Assembly (NCBI RefSeq): GCF_945952055.1
Contig: NZ_CAMFHB010000029.1
Span: forward strand, 1-64,000
Length of the DNA: 64,000 bases
Origin: an uncultured Alsobacter sp.
GTDB lineage: Bacteria > Pseudomonadota > Alphaproteobacteria > Rhizobiales > Beijerinckiaceae
Direction: 5' to 3'
The stretch's first letter is position 1; every line of letters begins with the position of its first letter. The notes beneath the pieces were generated by a model. It worked only from the letters and a program-made list of their open reading frames with translations. It searched no databases and had not been told where the DNA came from. A program made the position numbers and the translations under genes. This document shows positions 19,337-27,162 of the stretch, piece after piece.

Positions 19337-20920
19337 TCACGGCTCCAGCGTCAGCGTGCCGTCCAGCCTCAGCTTGTCGAAATCGTCGATCAGCACCTCC
19401 ACCGTCACCGTCCATTCGCCCGCCACGGGCGTGGTGAAGCCGTGGGCCTCCCAACGTCCGTCGGGCATGCGGGTGGCCCGGCGCTCGATGGCCTCGATCT
19501 TCGCCGCCGGGTTGGAGAGGACGAGCGTCACCTCCTTCGCCGGAAGGACGTCGAAGTCCACGCCGAGCAGCACGATCTCCGCCCGGTTGCTGCCGCGCCC
19601 GCCGGGCAGGAGGCGGATGTCGGCCATGGCGCGATCGGAATGGACGTGGACGCTCGTGGCCACCGTCTCGACCGCGACGAGGCTGCGGGGCGGCGGCGTG
19701 AAGCGCCACACGGCGACCAGCCCCGCCACGGCGAGCATCAGTACCATCTCCACGGCCACGCTCCGACCCAGGGTCCGCGCGGCGGTCCCGTCGCCGGACA
19801 GGATCCTGGGCGTCAGGCTGCGGCGGTTCCAGGCGGCAAGGGCCAGGAGGGCCGCCACGGTCGCGAGCTTGGCAAGGAGCACCCGGCCGTAAGCCGTGTC
19901 GGTCAGGTCGGACACGGTGCGCAACTGCAAGGCCGCCAGCACGCCTCCCGCCGCCGTCAGCAGGCCGACGCAGGCGAGAGCAGGGACCGAGAAGCGCAGG
20001 AGGGCGGCGCCGAGGTCCTGCCGAGCCCGCATGGCCAGGACGGCGAGGGGAATCAGGGCTCCGCCCCAGAGCATGGCCGTCGCGCCGTGCAGGGCCAGGG
20101 CCGGGCGTGACAGCCACGCCGGTTCGGCCGTCGCGGCATGGCCGGTGACCGCCAAGCCCGTGGCGGCCAGGGCCGTGGCCAGTCCGGACAGCGGCAGGGA
20201 GCGCCCGCGACCCAGGCCTGCCGTGAGCAAGCCGCCGAGGATCAGGGCCAGGCTGGGGCCGAGCGAGGTCGAGGCGGCCATCTGCCAGGGGCCGGGCCCG
20301 GCCAGGGACTCCCAGGTTCCACCCAGGAGGTCGATGCCCGCCAGGCCGAGCCCTCCGATCGCCCCGGCCGCGCCGGCCCACAAGGCGACCGACGCGAGGC
20401 GCCAGGGCGCGGCGCCGACGCTGCGTCCCGGCGTCAGCCAGGAGAGACCGAAGGCCGATCCGATGCCGAAGACGAGGCCGGCATAGAGCAGCACGCGAAA
20501 GGCCCACAGGCCGGCGACGAGGCTGGGATCGGTCGCCGACACCGTGCTCCTCGCCGCCGGAGCGGCCGCTCCGATCGAGAAGGAGACGGTGCCGGCCACC
20601 GGATGCCCGTCGGCGGAGACGACCCGCCAGCTGAGGAGGTAGGCCCCGTCCGCGAGCGGCGGCAGAGGCACTTCCACGAACTCGCCGCGCGGGCGCGGGA
20701 CGAGGTCGGCAGCGGTCCCGTCCGGCGCGGTGAGCCGCAGCACGAGGGGTCGGACCGGCTCGCTGAAGCGGAGCCCCGCGACCGGCAGGCCGCGCGGCAT
20801 CGCGGTACCGTCCTCCGGCATGCTGCCGACGAGGGAGGCGTGGGCTCGCGCCTCCTGGTGCGGCCAGGCAAGGCCGCAGGCGAGGGCCGCCAGGAGCAGC
20901 AGGAGGCGCAACGGGCGCAT
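19337..20920 (-). CDS. CopC-CopD fusion, copper-related membrane protein
   Basis: The product (527 residues) has a signal peptide ending at ...EARA, followed by HASLVGSMPEDG, so mature CopC would start at or next to a histidine. That matches the N-terminal copper ligand of CopC. A second histidine lies in ADGHPVAG at about residue 104. From about residue 150 onward there is a multi-helix CopD-type domain. A soluble beta-domain of about 100 residues follows the last helix (about residue 420). It is the second gene of a copper set after the YcnI-like gene (10 bases apart). A role in copper acquisition or periplasmic handling is known for the family; the direction of transport is not settled by sequence. 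Confidence 0.87.
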   Translation of the reverse strand: MRPLRLLLLLAALACGLAWPHQEARAHASLVGSMPEDGTAMPRGLPVAGLRFSEPVRPLVLRLTAPDGTAADLVPRPRGEFVEVPLPPLADGAYLLSWRVVSADGHPVAGTVSFSIGAAAPAARSTVSATDPSLVAGLWAFRVLLYAGLVFGIGSAFGLSWLTPGRSVGAAPWRLASVALWAGAAGAIGGLGLAGIDLLGGTWESLAGPGPWQMAASTSLGPSLALILGGLLTAGLGRGRSLPLSGLATALAATGLAVTGHAATAEPAWLSRPALALHGATAMLWGGALIPLAVLAMRARQDLGAALLRFSVPALACVGLLTAAGGVLAALQLRTVSDLTDTAYGRVLLAKLATVAALLALAAWNRRSLTPRILSGDGTAARTLGRSVAVEMVLMLAVAGLVAVWRFTPPPRSLVAVETVATSVHVHSDRAMADIRLLPGGRGSNRAEIVLLGVDFDVLPAKEVTLVLSNPAAKIEAIERRATRMPDGRWEAHGFTTPVAGEWTVTVEVLIDDFDKLRLDGTLTLEP

Positions 20921-20930
20921 GCCGCGCGAC

Positions 20931-21461
20931 TCAGTTCGTCGCGGGCAGCAGCTTCACGCTGGGCGCCGGCTCCTTGTAGTCGTCGGCCGACTTGCCGGGC
21001 GCCGGGATCTCGATCCAACGGTGCGTCCCGGTCTCGCACTCCTGCACCACGGGGATGTAGAGGCGGGATCCAGGCTCGAGGGCGTCGGAGAGATAGCCGC
21101 GGACGACGAACTCGTCGTAGTGCTCGTCGAGCAGCTTTCCGGTCCAGATCACCTCCCGCACGCCCTCCTTGAGCGTCTCGTCGTAATATTTGACGGGCTG
21201 CGGGTAAGGCGCGCGGATGGTCTCCAGCGCCCAGCCGGCCTTGGGCATGGGCTTCACCGCGATGTAGCCCTCCGGAATGCGGACCCGGACCTTCAGCGTC
21301 GCGCTGCCCTGGCAGCCGTGCCCGACCCGGATCGTGGCCTTGTAGCTCGACTTGATGGGCGCCTGCGTGACCTCCAGGGTCGCATGGGCCAGGGCCGGTG
21401 CCGCCTGGAAGGGGGCGAGGATGGTGATGCCGGCCAGCGCCAGCAGGGTGCGGAGTGTCAT
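20931..21461 (-). CDS. YcnI-family (DUF1775) copper-associated protein
   Basis: The secreted product (176 residues) has a signal peptide ending ...APALA followed by HATLEVTQAP. The mature N-terminal histidine is typical of YcnI and is the reported copper ligand in that family. The domain (PSxxPI-like VRIPEG, WTGKL, then VxRGYLSDAL strands) fills the rest. There is no C-terminal membrane anchor, unlike the Bacillus protein. It is immediately upstream of, and surely co-transcribed with, the CopC-CopD gene. Confidence 0.85.
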   Translation of the reverse strand: MTLRTLLALAGITILAPFQAAPALAHATLEVTQAPIKSSYKATIRVGHGCQGSATLKVRVRIPEGYIAVKPMPKAGWALETIRAPYPQPVKYYDETLKEGVREVIWTGKLLDEHYDEFVVRGYLSDALEPGSRLYIPVVQECETGTHRWIEIPAPGKSADDYKEPAPSVKLLPATN

Positions 21462-21550
21462 GGTGGAATCCTGAGGTCAGCGGAGGCGCCTGCGCCAGGG
21501 GCAGGCACCGCTCTCGAATGGCGATCGGGGAACGTGTTGACGGCTCGGGT

Positions 21551-21946
21551 CTAGGACGCCGGCGGGCCGCGCTGGGCGCGCCCATGCCACCACGCCGCCG
21601 GGCTGATGCCGTGGCGCTGGTCCTGCCTCCAGACGATCCCGTGGACCCGGCGCTGCAGGGGCTGCACCGTTGACACGCTGTCGTCGGGGACCGGGCCGAG
21701 GACGCCCACGACGCGGCTCAAGGTACAATCGTCGCAAACCTCGGCCCCATGCGAGCCCGGGTGATCGGGGAAGGGGGCATGGGTGCCGACGTCGGTGAGG
21801 CACAGGGCCGACCAGGGGTCGCTGCCCGGCACCATCACGCCCGCGATCGCGGATGCGAACACCACCTTCACGATCAGCGCATAGGCGATCGCGAGCGCGA
21901 CGAGCCCGCGCGACCTCCCCATCCGGATCGTCCACCGCAATGTCAT
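21551..21946 (-). CDS. DUF2946-like small membrane protein
   Basis: This 131-residue product has one N-terminal transmembrane helix (about residues 13-38). A periplasmic stretch follows with LCLTDVG, several histidines (HAPFPDHPGSHG) and the pair CDDC. That H/C arrangement is what DUF2946 proteins near copper genes show. The C-terminal third is basic and lacks recognisable features. The assignment rests on the motif and on its place at the head of the YcnI-CopCD set. No Shine-Dalgarno sequence is clear at ATG 21946, and an internal ATG at 21922 is possible. Confidence 0.6.
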   Translation of the reverse strand: MTLRWTIRMGRSRGLVALAIAYALIVKVVFASAIAGVMVPGSDPWSALCLTDVGTHAPFPDHPGSHGAEVCDDCTLSRVVGVLGPVPDDSVSTVQPLQRRVHGIVWRQDQRHGISPAAWWHGRAQRGPPAS

Positions 21947-22013
21947 GGGCGGGACGTTAGGGGAGCGTGACCGTCACTGCAATACGAGGGATCGTCGTTG
22001 TGGTTAGTCCCGA

Positions 22014-22331
22014 TCAGCCGCCGGGCAGCCCGCGCCGGGCGTCGTAGTCGAGCAGGCCGCGGTCCTGTGGCGCCTGCGCCGGGGTCGTGTCCGTCCGCCC
22101 GGGGGCGATGGCCTCGCAGGAGCCCGCCACGAAGGCCATCTGGTGCGCGGCCAGAACGAGCCAGACCCGCATCATGGCCCAGAAGCTGTCGTCGGGTGAG
22201 AGCAGGGCGCTCCATTCGGTGGCGCAGGCCGTGAGCAGGACGAGCATCGAACTCATCAGGAGCATCGCCGCCCTGCAGCGGAAGCCCAGGAGAAGGCCGA
22301 CGATCGATGCCAGTGCGAGACTCGTAATCAT
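22014..22331 (-). CDS. Hypothetical small membrane protein
   Basis: This 105-residue product has two or three hydrophobic segments: about residues 1-17, 20-36 (the latter ending in a cysteine, LTACATEW) and 53-70. The tail is soluble and carries PAQAPQDRGLLDYDARRG. I do not recognise a family. It is 67 bases upstream of the DUF2946-like gene on the same strand and may belong to the copper set. The ribosome-binding site is weak. Confidence 0.5.
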   Translation of the reverse strand: MITSLALASIVGLLLGFRCRAAMLLMSSMLVLLTACATEWSALLSPDDSFWAMMRVWLVLAAHQMAFVAGSCEAIAPGRTDTTPAQAPQDRGLLDYDARRGLPGG

Positions 22332-22703
22332 GGCTGCGGGGCCCGGTGCGCGACAATGTGATCCCTGTCGCGGCCATCTGACGCTCTCGCTTCTGGATCA
22401 ATGATGAACGCAATTGCCGAAATTCGGGGGTATTGGCGGTATTCAAGCTTCGGCTCTGCAGTTCGCACCTTCTACTTGTGAATACTCGCTTTTTACGTGT
22501 GGACCTTTTCGCGAATCGCGCTTCCGTTCTGGCTTATGCGCGCCAAAGATGCACCGCGTTCGCCGGCCTCGCGGGGCCCCTGTTTCAGGCTCGGCTGCGG
22601 CGGCCATCGCGGATTGCCAAGCCTGGCCCTCGCCGCCACGCTGGCGTGCGCTAGATCGGATGCGGGAACGAGGTCGCAGCGCTGCACACAGCAGGAGGGG
22701 CTC
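22332..22703. other. Intergenic region before the UlaG-like gene
   Basis: This region separates divergent genes and should hold both promoters. The part from about 22405 to 22510 is relatively AT-rich. I see no convincing promoter match, no EcfG-type site and no gene. An open frame from 22497 continues into the downstream gene but lacks conserved features before the SD at 22693. Confidence 0.4.
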
Positions 22704-23504
22704 ATGGGTCGTTGGTTCGGTCTGTCTCTTGTCGCCGCCGTGATGGCCGCCGTCGTGGGGGCACCGGGACGCGCGGTCGCGGCGGACAGCCAGGCGTGCA
22801 TGGGCCTGGTGTCGCAGAGGGACCTGCCCATCCAGCGCGTCGCGGTGGGGCCGGGCGAGGTGGGCCTGACCTTCGTCGGCCATGCCACCTTCCTCATCGA
22901 GACGCCGGGCGGCATCCTCGCCGCCACCGACTACAACGACTATGTGCGCCCGTCGGCGATCCCCGACCTGGTCACCATGAACCACGCCCACGGCACGCAT
23001 TTCACTAACGCTCCCGACCCGCGCATCAAGCACGTGCTGCGCGGATGGAACGTGCCGGGCGTCCCGGCCCGCCACGACGTCACCGTCGGTGACCTGCAGG
23101 TCCGCAACGTTCCCACGAGTATCAGGAACTGGAACGGCGGCACCGAGCACGACGGCAATTCCATCTTCGTGTTCCAGGCGGCGGGCCTGTGCATCGCCCA
23201 TCTGGGGCACCTGCATCACACGCTCAACGCGTCCCACCTGAAGCTTCTCGGGCACATCGACGTCCTGCTGGTGCCGGTCGACGGCAACTACACGCTCGAC
23301 ATGGACGGGATGCTCGAGGTGCTGCGGTCGATCAACGCCCCTTTGATGATCCCGATGCACTATTTCGGCTCCAGCACCCTGAACCGGTTCCTGGCCCGGG
23401 TGCAGGAAAACTGGACGGTCGAGCGCTCGCCGACGGCATCGATCACCCTGTCGCGCGCGAGCCTTCCGCCCACGCCCAAGGTGCTCGTGCTGCCGGGGAA
23501 TTGA
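22704..23504 (+). CDS. Secreted UlaG-like metallo-beta-lactamase-fold protein
   Basis: Start ATG 22704 follows AGGAGGGG at ideal spacing; the longer frame from 22497 has no such support. The 266-residue product has a signal peptide (cleavage near AVAA, residue 27). The core carries the UlaG-type pattern: FVGHATFLIE (His60), TMNHAHGTHF (His94, His96, His99), AHLGHLHH (about 166-172), PVDG (Asp193) and PMHYF (His219). These are typical metal ligands. However, the usual HxHxDH has threonine in place of the aspartate. It is probably a periplasmic hydrolase; the substrate is unknown. Confidence 0.75.
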   Translation: MGRWFGLSLVAAVMAAVVGAPGRAVAADSQACMGLVSQRDLPIQRVAVGPGEVGLTFVGHATFLIETPGGILAATDYNDYVRPSAIPDLVTMNHAHGTHFTNAPDPRIKHVLRGWNVPGVPARHDVTVGDLQVRNVPTSIRNWNGGTEHDGNSIFVFQAAGLCIAHLGHLHHTLNASHLKLLGHIDVLLVPVDGNYTLDMDGMLEVLRSINAPLMIPMHYFGSSTLNRFLARVQENWTVERSPTASITLSRASLPPTPKVLVLPGN

Positions 23505-23604
23505 GCTAACCACTTCCGCGTGCCGCCGTTGCTGGCCAGGCCTTGGCCGCGTATGAGAGAAGCTGGCCGTCAAGGCCAAGCCCCCTCGATCCGCGAGCCT
23601 TCCC

Positions 23605-25884
23605 GTGTCTCCTGTGTCCCGTGTCCGTTCCCTGGTGCGCCGCCGCCTCGCGCCCCTCGCCGGCCTCGCCATCGCCGTCCTGTGCGCCGGGCAGGCTCCG
23701 GCCGGATCCCGCGTCGAGGATCTCCTGGCCAAGATGACGCTCGAGGAGAAGATCGGGCAGTTGAACCTGGTCTCGGGGCATCATGCGGTCACGGGGCCCT
23801 ACACGCGCTCTGACGTGCGCAGCGCCATCCTGAAGGGTGAAGCGGGCGCGCTCTTCAACGTGTACGGCGCCGAGTACACGCGCGGGCTCCAGGAAATGGC
23901 CGTGTGGCAAACGCGGCTCGGCATTCCCCTGCTGCTCGGCTTCGACGTGCTTCACGGCTATCGCACCATCTTCCCGGTGCCCCTGGCGCAGGCGGCGAGC
24001 TGGGATCTCGAAGCGATCGAGCAGTCCGAGCGCATCTCGGCCACCGAGGCGTCGGCCGCCGGGGTGAACTGGATCTTCTCCCCCATGGTCGACATGTCCC
24101 GCGATCCGCGCTGGGGACGGGTCGTCGAGGGGGCCGGCGAATCCGCCTGGCTGGGGTCGCGCATCGCCGAGGCCCGGGTGCGGGGGCTGCAGGGCAAGTC
24201 GCTCGCCGCCGCCGACAGCGTGGCCGCGTGCGTCAAGCATTTCGCCGCCAACGGCGCCACCGAGGGCGGCCGCGAATACAGTGGCGGGGACATCTCGGAA
24301 CGGGCGCTGCGCGAAACCCAGCTTCCGCCCTTCAAGGCGTCCGTCGAGTCGGGCGCCCGCTGCATCATGTCCGCGTTCAACGCGGTGGACGGCGTCCCCG
24401 GCGTCGCCAACGATCGCCTTCTGCGCGACATCCTCAGGCGCGAATGGGGCTTCCGCGGCATCGTGGTCAGCGACTTCGGAGCCGTCGAGGAGCTCACGGT
24501 GCACGGCGTGGCCGACACCGCCACGGACGCAGCGCGACAGGCGTTCCGGGCCGGTACCGACATCGACATGGAGAGCCGCACCTACGTGTCGCAGCTCGCC
24601 GCGCTGGTGCGCAGCAATGCCGTGCCGATCAGCGAGATCGACGACGCGGTGCGCCGCATCCTCCAGCTGAAGGAGGACCTCGGCCTGTTCGAGGATCCCT
24701 ACCGCCGGTCCGTTCCGGCCCGCGAAGCCTCCCTGGTGGGCAACGGCTCGCACTTCGACGCGGCGAGGACGCTCGCGGAGAAGTCCATGGTGCTGCTCAA
24801 GAACGAGCGCAACACGCTGCCCTTTCCCATCGCCGTCAAGCGCGTGGCGGTGATCGGGCCGCTCGCCGACGCAAAGGCCGACACGCTGGGGCCCTGGGCC
24901 GCCAACGGCCAGCCGGAGGATGCGGTGACGCTCCTCGGCGGCATCCGGCGGGTCCTGAAGGTCATGGCGGAGGATGCCGACATCGCGTTCTCCTCCGGCG
25001 GCAGCATCGACCGGTCGTCGCCGGCGGACATCGCGGCCGCGGTGAAGATCGCGGCGCGCGCCGACGTCGTCGTGCTCGCGCTCGGCGAACGCTCGACCAT
25101 GAGCGGTGAATCGGCGAGCCGCGCCTCGCTCGACTTGCCCGGCGACCAGATGGCGCTGGCGCGCGCGGTGCTCGCGCTCGGCAAGCCGACCGCCGTGGTC
25201 CTGTTCAACGGGCGCCCGCTCACCATCGAGGACCTGGACAAAGAGGCTCCGGCCATCCTGGAGGCCTGGTATCCCGGCAGTGCGGGCGGGCTCGCCGCCG
25301 CGCGTATCCTGTTCGGCCTGGCCGAGCCGCAGGGGCGGCTGCCGATGACGTTCCCGCGCTCCGTCGGCCAGATCCCGATCTATTTCGACCAGCGGCCCAC
25401 GGGCCGTCCGGCGGGCGACCAGCCCAAGCCCTACACCACCGGATACCAGGACGTCGGGCCGCGCCCGCTCTATTCCTTCGGCCACGGGCTCACCTACACG
25501 TCCTTCTTCCTGGGTGCGCCCAGGCTCGACCAGCCGGTGCTCAAGCAGGGCGGGGCGGTGACCGTCTCGGTGGACGTGATGAACACCGGGCCACGCACCG
25601 GAACGGCGGTGGTGCAGCTCTACATCCGGCACAAGGTCGCCAAGGTCTCCCGGCCGGTGAAGGAGCTGAAGGGTTTCGCGCGCGTCACGCTGCCCCCGGG
25701 CGGTGTCGGCGTCGCCAAGATCCCCCTCGCGGAAGGCGACCTCGCGTTCTGGCAGCCGGAGGGCCGTTTCGCGCCCCCGGAGGGCGGACAGATCTCGGTG
25801 ATGACCGGTCTCGATTCCGACCAGCTGAAGGCCACCGTGCTGGAGTACCAGCCCCGGGACGTCACGCGCCAGGCCAGCAACTGA
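23605..25884 (+). CDS. bglX: Glycoside hydrolase family 3 beta-glucosidase, BglX-like
   Basis: The product (759 residues) is a periplasmic exo-glycosidase that removes beta-linked glucose (or a related sugar) from oligosaccharide ends. A signal peptide (about residues 1-33) is followed by the GH3 N-terminal barrel. This has KMTLEEKIGQ, the substrate-binding KHFAANG motif (about 211) and the nucleophile Asp290 in VVSDFGAVEE; BglX proteins more often have SDW. A GH3 C-terminal domain follows (about 390-610), then a fibronectin-III-like domain (about 655-740). Length matches BglX. No sugar transporter or regulator is adjacent. Confidence 0.93.
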   Translation: MSPVSRVRSLVRRRLAPLAGLAIAVLCAGQAPAGSRVEDLLAKMTLEEKIGQLNLVSGHHAVTGPYTRSDVRSAILKGEAGALFNVYGAEYTRGLQEMAVWQTRLGIPLLLGFDVLHGYRTIFPVPLAQAASWDLEAIEQSERISATEASAAGVNWIFSPMVDMSRDPRWGRVVEGAGESAWLGSRIAEARVRGLQGKSLAAADSVAACVKHFAANGATEGGREYSGGDISERALRETQLPPFKASVESGARCIMSAFNAVDGVPGVANDRLLRDILRREWGFRGIVVSDFGAVEELTVHGVADTATDAARQAFRAGTDIDMESRTYVSQLAALVRSNAVPISEIDDAVRRILQLKEDLGLFEDPYRRSVPAREASLVGNGSHFDAARTLAEKSMVLLKNERNTLPFPIAVKRVAVIGPLADAKADTLGPWAANGQPEDAVTLLGGIRRVLKVMAEDADIAFSSGGSIDRSSPADIAAAVKIAARADVVVLALGERSTMSGESASRASLDLPGDQMALARAVLALGKPTAVVLFNGRPLTIEDLDKEAPAILEAWYPGSAGGLAAARILFGLAEPQGRLPMTFPRSVGQIPIYFDQRPTGRPAGDQPKPYTTGYQDVGPRPLYSFGHGLTYTSFFLGAPRLDQPVLKQGGAVTVSVDVMNTGPRTGTAVVQLYIRHKVAKVSRPVKELKGFARVTLPPGGVGVAKIPLAEGDLAFWQPEGRFAPPEGGQISVMTGLDSDQLKATVLEYQPRDVTRQASN

Positions 25885-25945
25885 CCAGCGGATGACGCTC
25901 CTGGGGAGCCAGGAGGCCGCTCTCAACCTCCATCCGTCTCCGCCG

Positions 25946-25984
25946 CCCTGCCCGGGCCGAGCCCGGCCGGGGCAGGGGGAGGGC
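25946..25984. repeat. GC-rich REP-like hairpin
   Basis: The stretch CCCTGCCCGGGC about 25951, a short loop, and CCGGCCGGGGCAGGG form a long GC-only stem downstream of the GH3 gene. It resembles the extragenic palindromes of high-GC alphaproteobacteria. It could end transcription of the GH3 gene. No second copy was noticed in the window. Confidence 0.4.
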
Positions 25985-26056
25985 GGGCAAGCTCGACCGG
26001 TGGCGCCGTTCAACGCCTCCGCGCCGCAAAGGCCCGGATTTACGGATGAATCGCCC

Positions 26057-26081
26057 GGAACATCCGGTGTCAGGCGTCGTT
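26057..26081 (+). promoter_or_regulatory. EcfG-type promoter, DUF892 gene
   Basis: GGAAC (26057-26061), a 16-base spacer and CGTT (26078-26081) match the alphaproteobacterial general stress sigma consensus exactly. The site ends 29 bases before ATG 26111. Confidence 0.85.
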
Positions 26082-26110
26082 GGGACGGCCATGAACCGAT
26101 GGAGATGGCC

Positions 26111-26641
26111 ATGACATTCACCGACACCGGACCCGCGGGCGCTGCCCGCCAGCTGTTCCTCGACGGCGCGCGCAACGCCCACGCCCTGGAGAAGGAGGCC
26201 GAGCAGCTGATCAAGCGGCAGCTCGACCGCGTCGAAAGCTATCCGCAGGTCGCCCAGCGGCTGCGCCAGCACCTGGACGAGACCAAGCGGCAGGAGGAGC
26301 GCCTCGAGCGCATTCTCGAGGGCCAGGACGACTCCACCTCCACCATCAAAGACACGATGATGTCCCTGATGGGCAATCTGGGCGCTCTGGCCCATGCGCC
26401 GGCCGACGACGAGATCCTCAAGAACACCTTCGCCAACCTGGCCTTCGAGAACTACGAGATCGCGGCCTACAAGTCGCTGATCACGATGGGCGAGGCGGCT
26501 GGCCTGACGCGGGAGGTCGAGCTGCTCCGCCAGTCGCTCAGCGAGGAGCAGGACATGGCGCGCTGGATTGACGACAACGTCGAGACGGTGACGCGGGAGC
26601 ATCTCGCGCTGCGCGCCAGTGGCCGACAGGCCGATCGGTAA
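26111..26641 (+). CDS. DUF892 (YciE/YciF-type) ferritin-like protein
   Basis: The product (176 residues) is an all-alpha four-helix bundle of the DUF892 family. Helix pairs (ARQLFLDGARNAHALEKEAEQ and FANLAFENYEIAAYKSL) carry glutamates and histidines spaced like a ferritin di-iron site. Starts at 26099, 26105 and 26111 are in frame. GGAG at 26101-26104 favours 26111. The exact EcfG-type promoter just upstream places it in the general stress response. A second DUF892 gene with the same kind of promoter is at 62528-63019. Oxidative or desiccation protection is inferred from family and context. Confidence 0.87.
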   Translation: MTFTDTGPAGAARQLFLDGARNAHALEKEAEQLIKRQLDRVESYPQVAQRLRQHLDETKRQEERLERILEGQDDSTSTIKDTMMSLMGNLGALAHAPADDEILKNTFANLAFENYEIAAYKSLITMGEAAGLTREVELLRQSLSEEQDMARWIDDNVETVTREHLALRASGRQADR

Positions 26642-26646
26642 GGGAT

Positions 26647-26700
26647 ATTGCACATTATAAAAATGTGGAAACTAAATAATTCCACGTTGTAATGTGTAAT
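26647..26700. promoter_or_regulatory. Long imperfect dyad in AT-rich intergenic DNA
   Basis: The arm 26647-26670 (with CACATTA and GTGGAA) pairs with 26680-26700 (with TTCCAC and TAATGTG) around a 9-base loop. The pairing is interrupted by a few mismatches. It directly follows the DUF892 stop and precedes another hairpin in front of 26774. It may be the DUF892 terminator or a regulatory site for the next gene. Confidence 0.5.
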
Positions 26701-26733
26701 CTTGTAAAACGCATCGCTTGCGGTATGATCTTC

Positions 26734-26762
26734 GAACGGAGCCCCCCGTGAGGGCTCGGTTC
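26734..26762 (+). promoter_or_regulatory. Hairpin adjoining the ribosome-binding site of the 26774 gene
   Basis: GAACGGAGCCC (26734-26744) and GGGCTCGGTTC (26752-26762) pair with one G-G mismatch around a 7-base loop. The right arm abuts the GGAGG used by ATG 26774. It could control translation or be a terminator stem. Confidence 0.45.
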
Positions 26763-26773
26763 GGAGGCCTTCC

Positions 26774-27103
26774 ATGGCGCAGGTTCACGACGCGGCGGTC
26801 ATCAGCCTCTACCGAGCCGGCTCCGCGCGCGGCCATGGGCTGCGCCGGGGCCTCGAGGCCGCCGGCCGCTGGGTGCGTGGCCTGCTGACGGACGGCCTGA
26901 CGGCGGATGCCTTCCTGGTCCTCGCCGGCCACGAGTCCGTCGCGGTGCTTCTGCGGCGGCCGGACGGCTACGTCCTGGTGGCCCGCAATGCCGGGATTTC
27001 GGGCCTCGACGGGCAGGTCTATGCCGAGGCTGAGTTCGCCCGCGATGCCGTGACCAGGGCGCTCGCGCGGACTGTATCCCTGTCCCCCGTCTGGTATAGC
27101 TGA
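26774..27103 (+). CDS. Hypothetical protein, 109 residues
   Basis: The start ATG 26774 follows GGAGG at good spacing. The product has a basic N-terminal half (RGHGLRRGLEAAGRWVRG) and a C-terminal half that could form alternating beta strands and helices (SVAVLLRRPDGYVLVARNAG). I recognise no family. It lies between the DUF892 gene and cysteine synthase on the same strand, with 59 bases to the latter. Codon use looks normal for the window. Confidence 0.55.
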   Translation: MAQVHDAAVISLYRAGSARGHGLRRGLEAAGRWVRGLLTDGLTADAFLVLAGHESVAVLLRRPDGYVLVARNAGISGLDGQVYAEAEFARDAVTRALARTVSLSPVWYS

Positions 27104-27162
27104 GCGATCAGCAAGCCGGGCGGTTGGTCGTGGCCGCTCCGTACCCCCGTGAGACACCGCGC

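Noticed and set aside
21521..21560. GGAAC at about 21530 as an EcfG site
   Set aside because: No CGTT at 16 or 17 bases and no gene in that direction.
23506..26214. 902-codon minus-strand frame opposite the GH3 gene
   Set aside because: Antisense shadow; the GH3 domains and catalytic residues are on the + strand.
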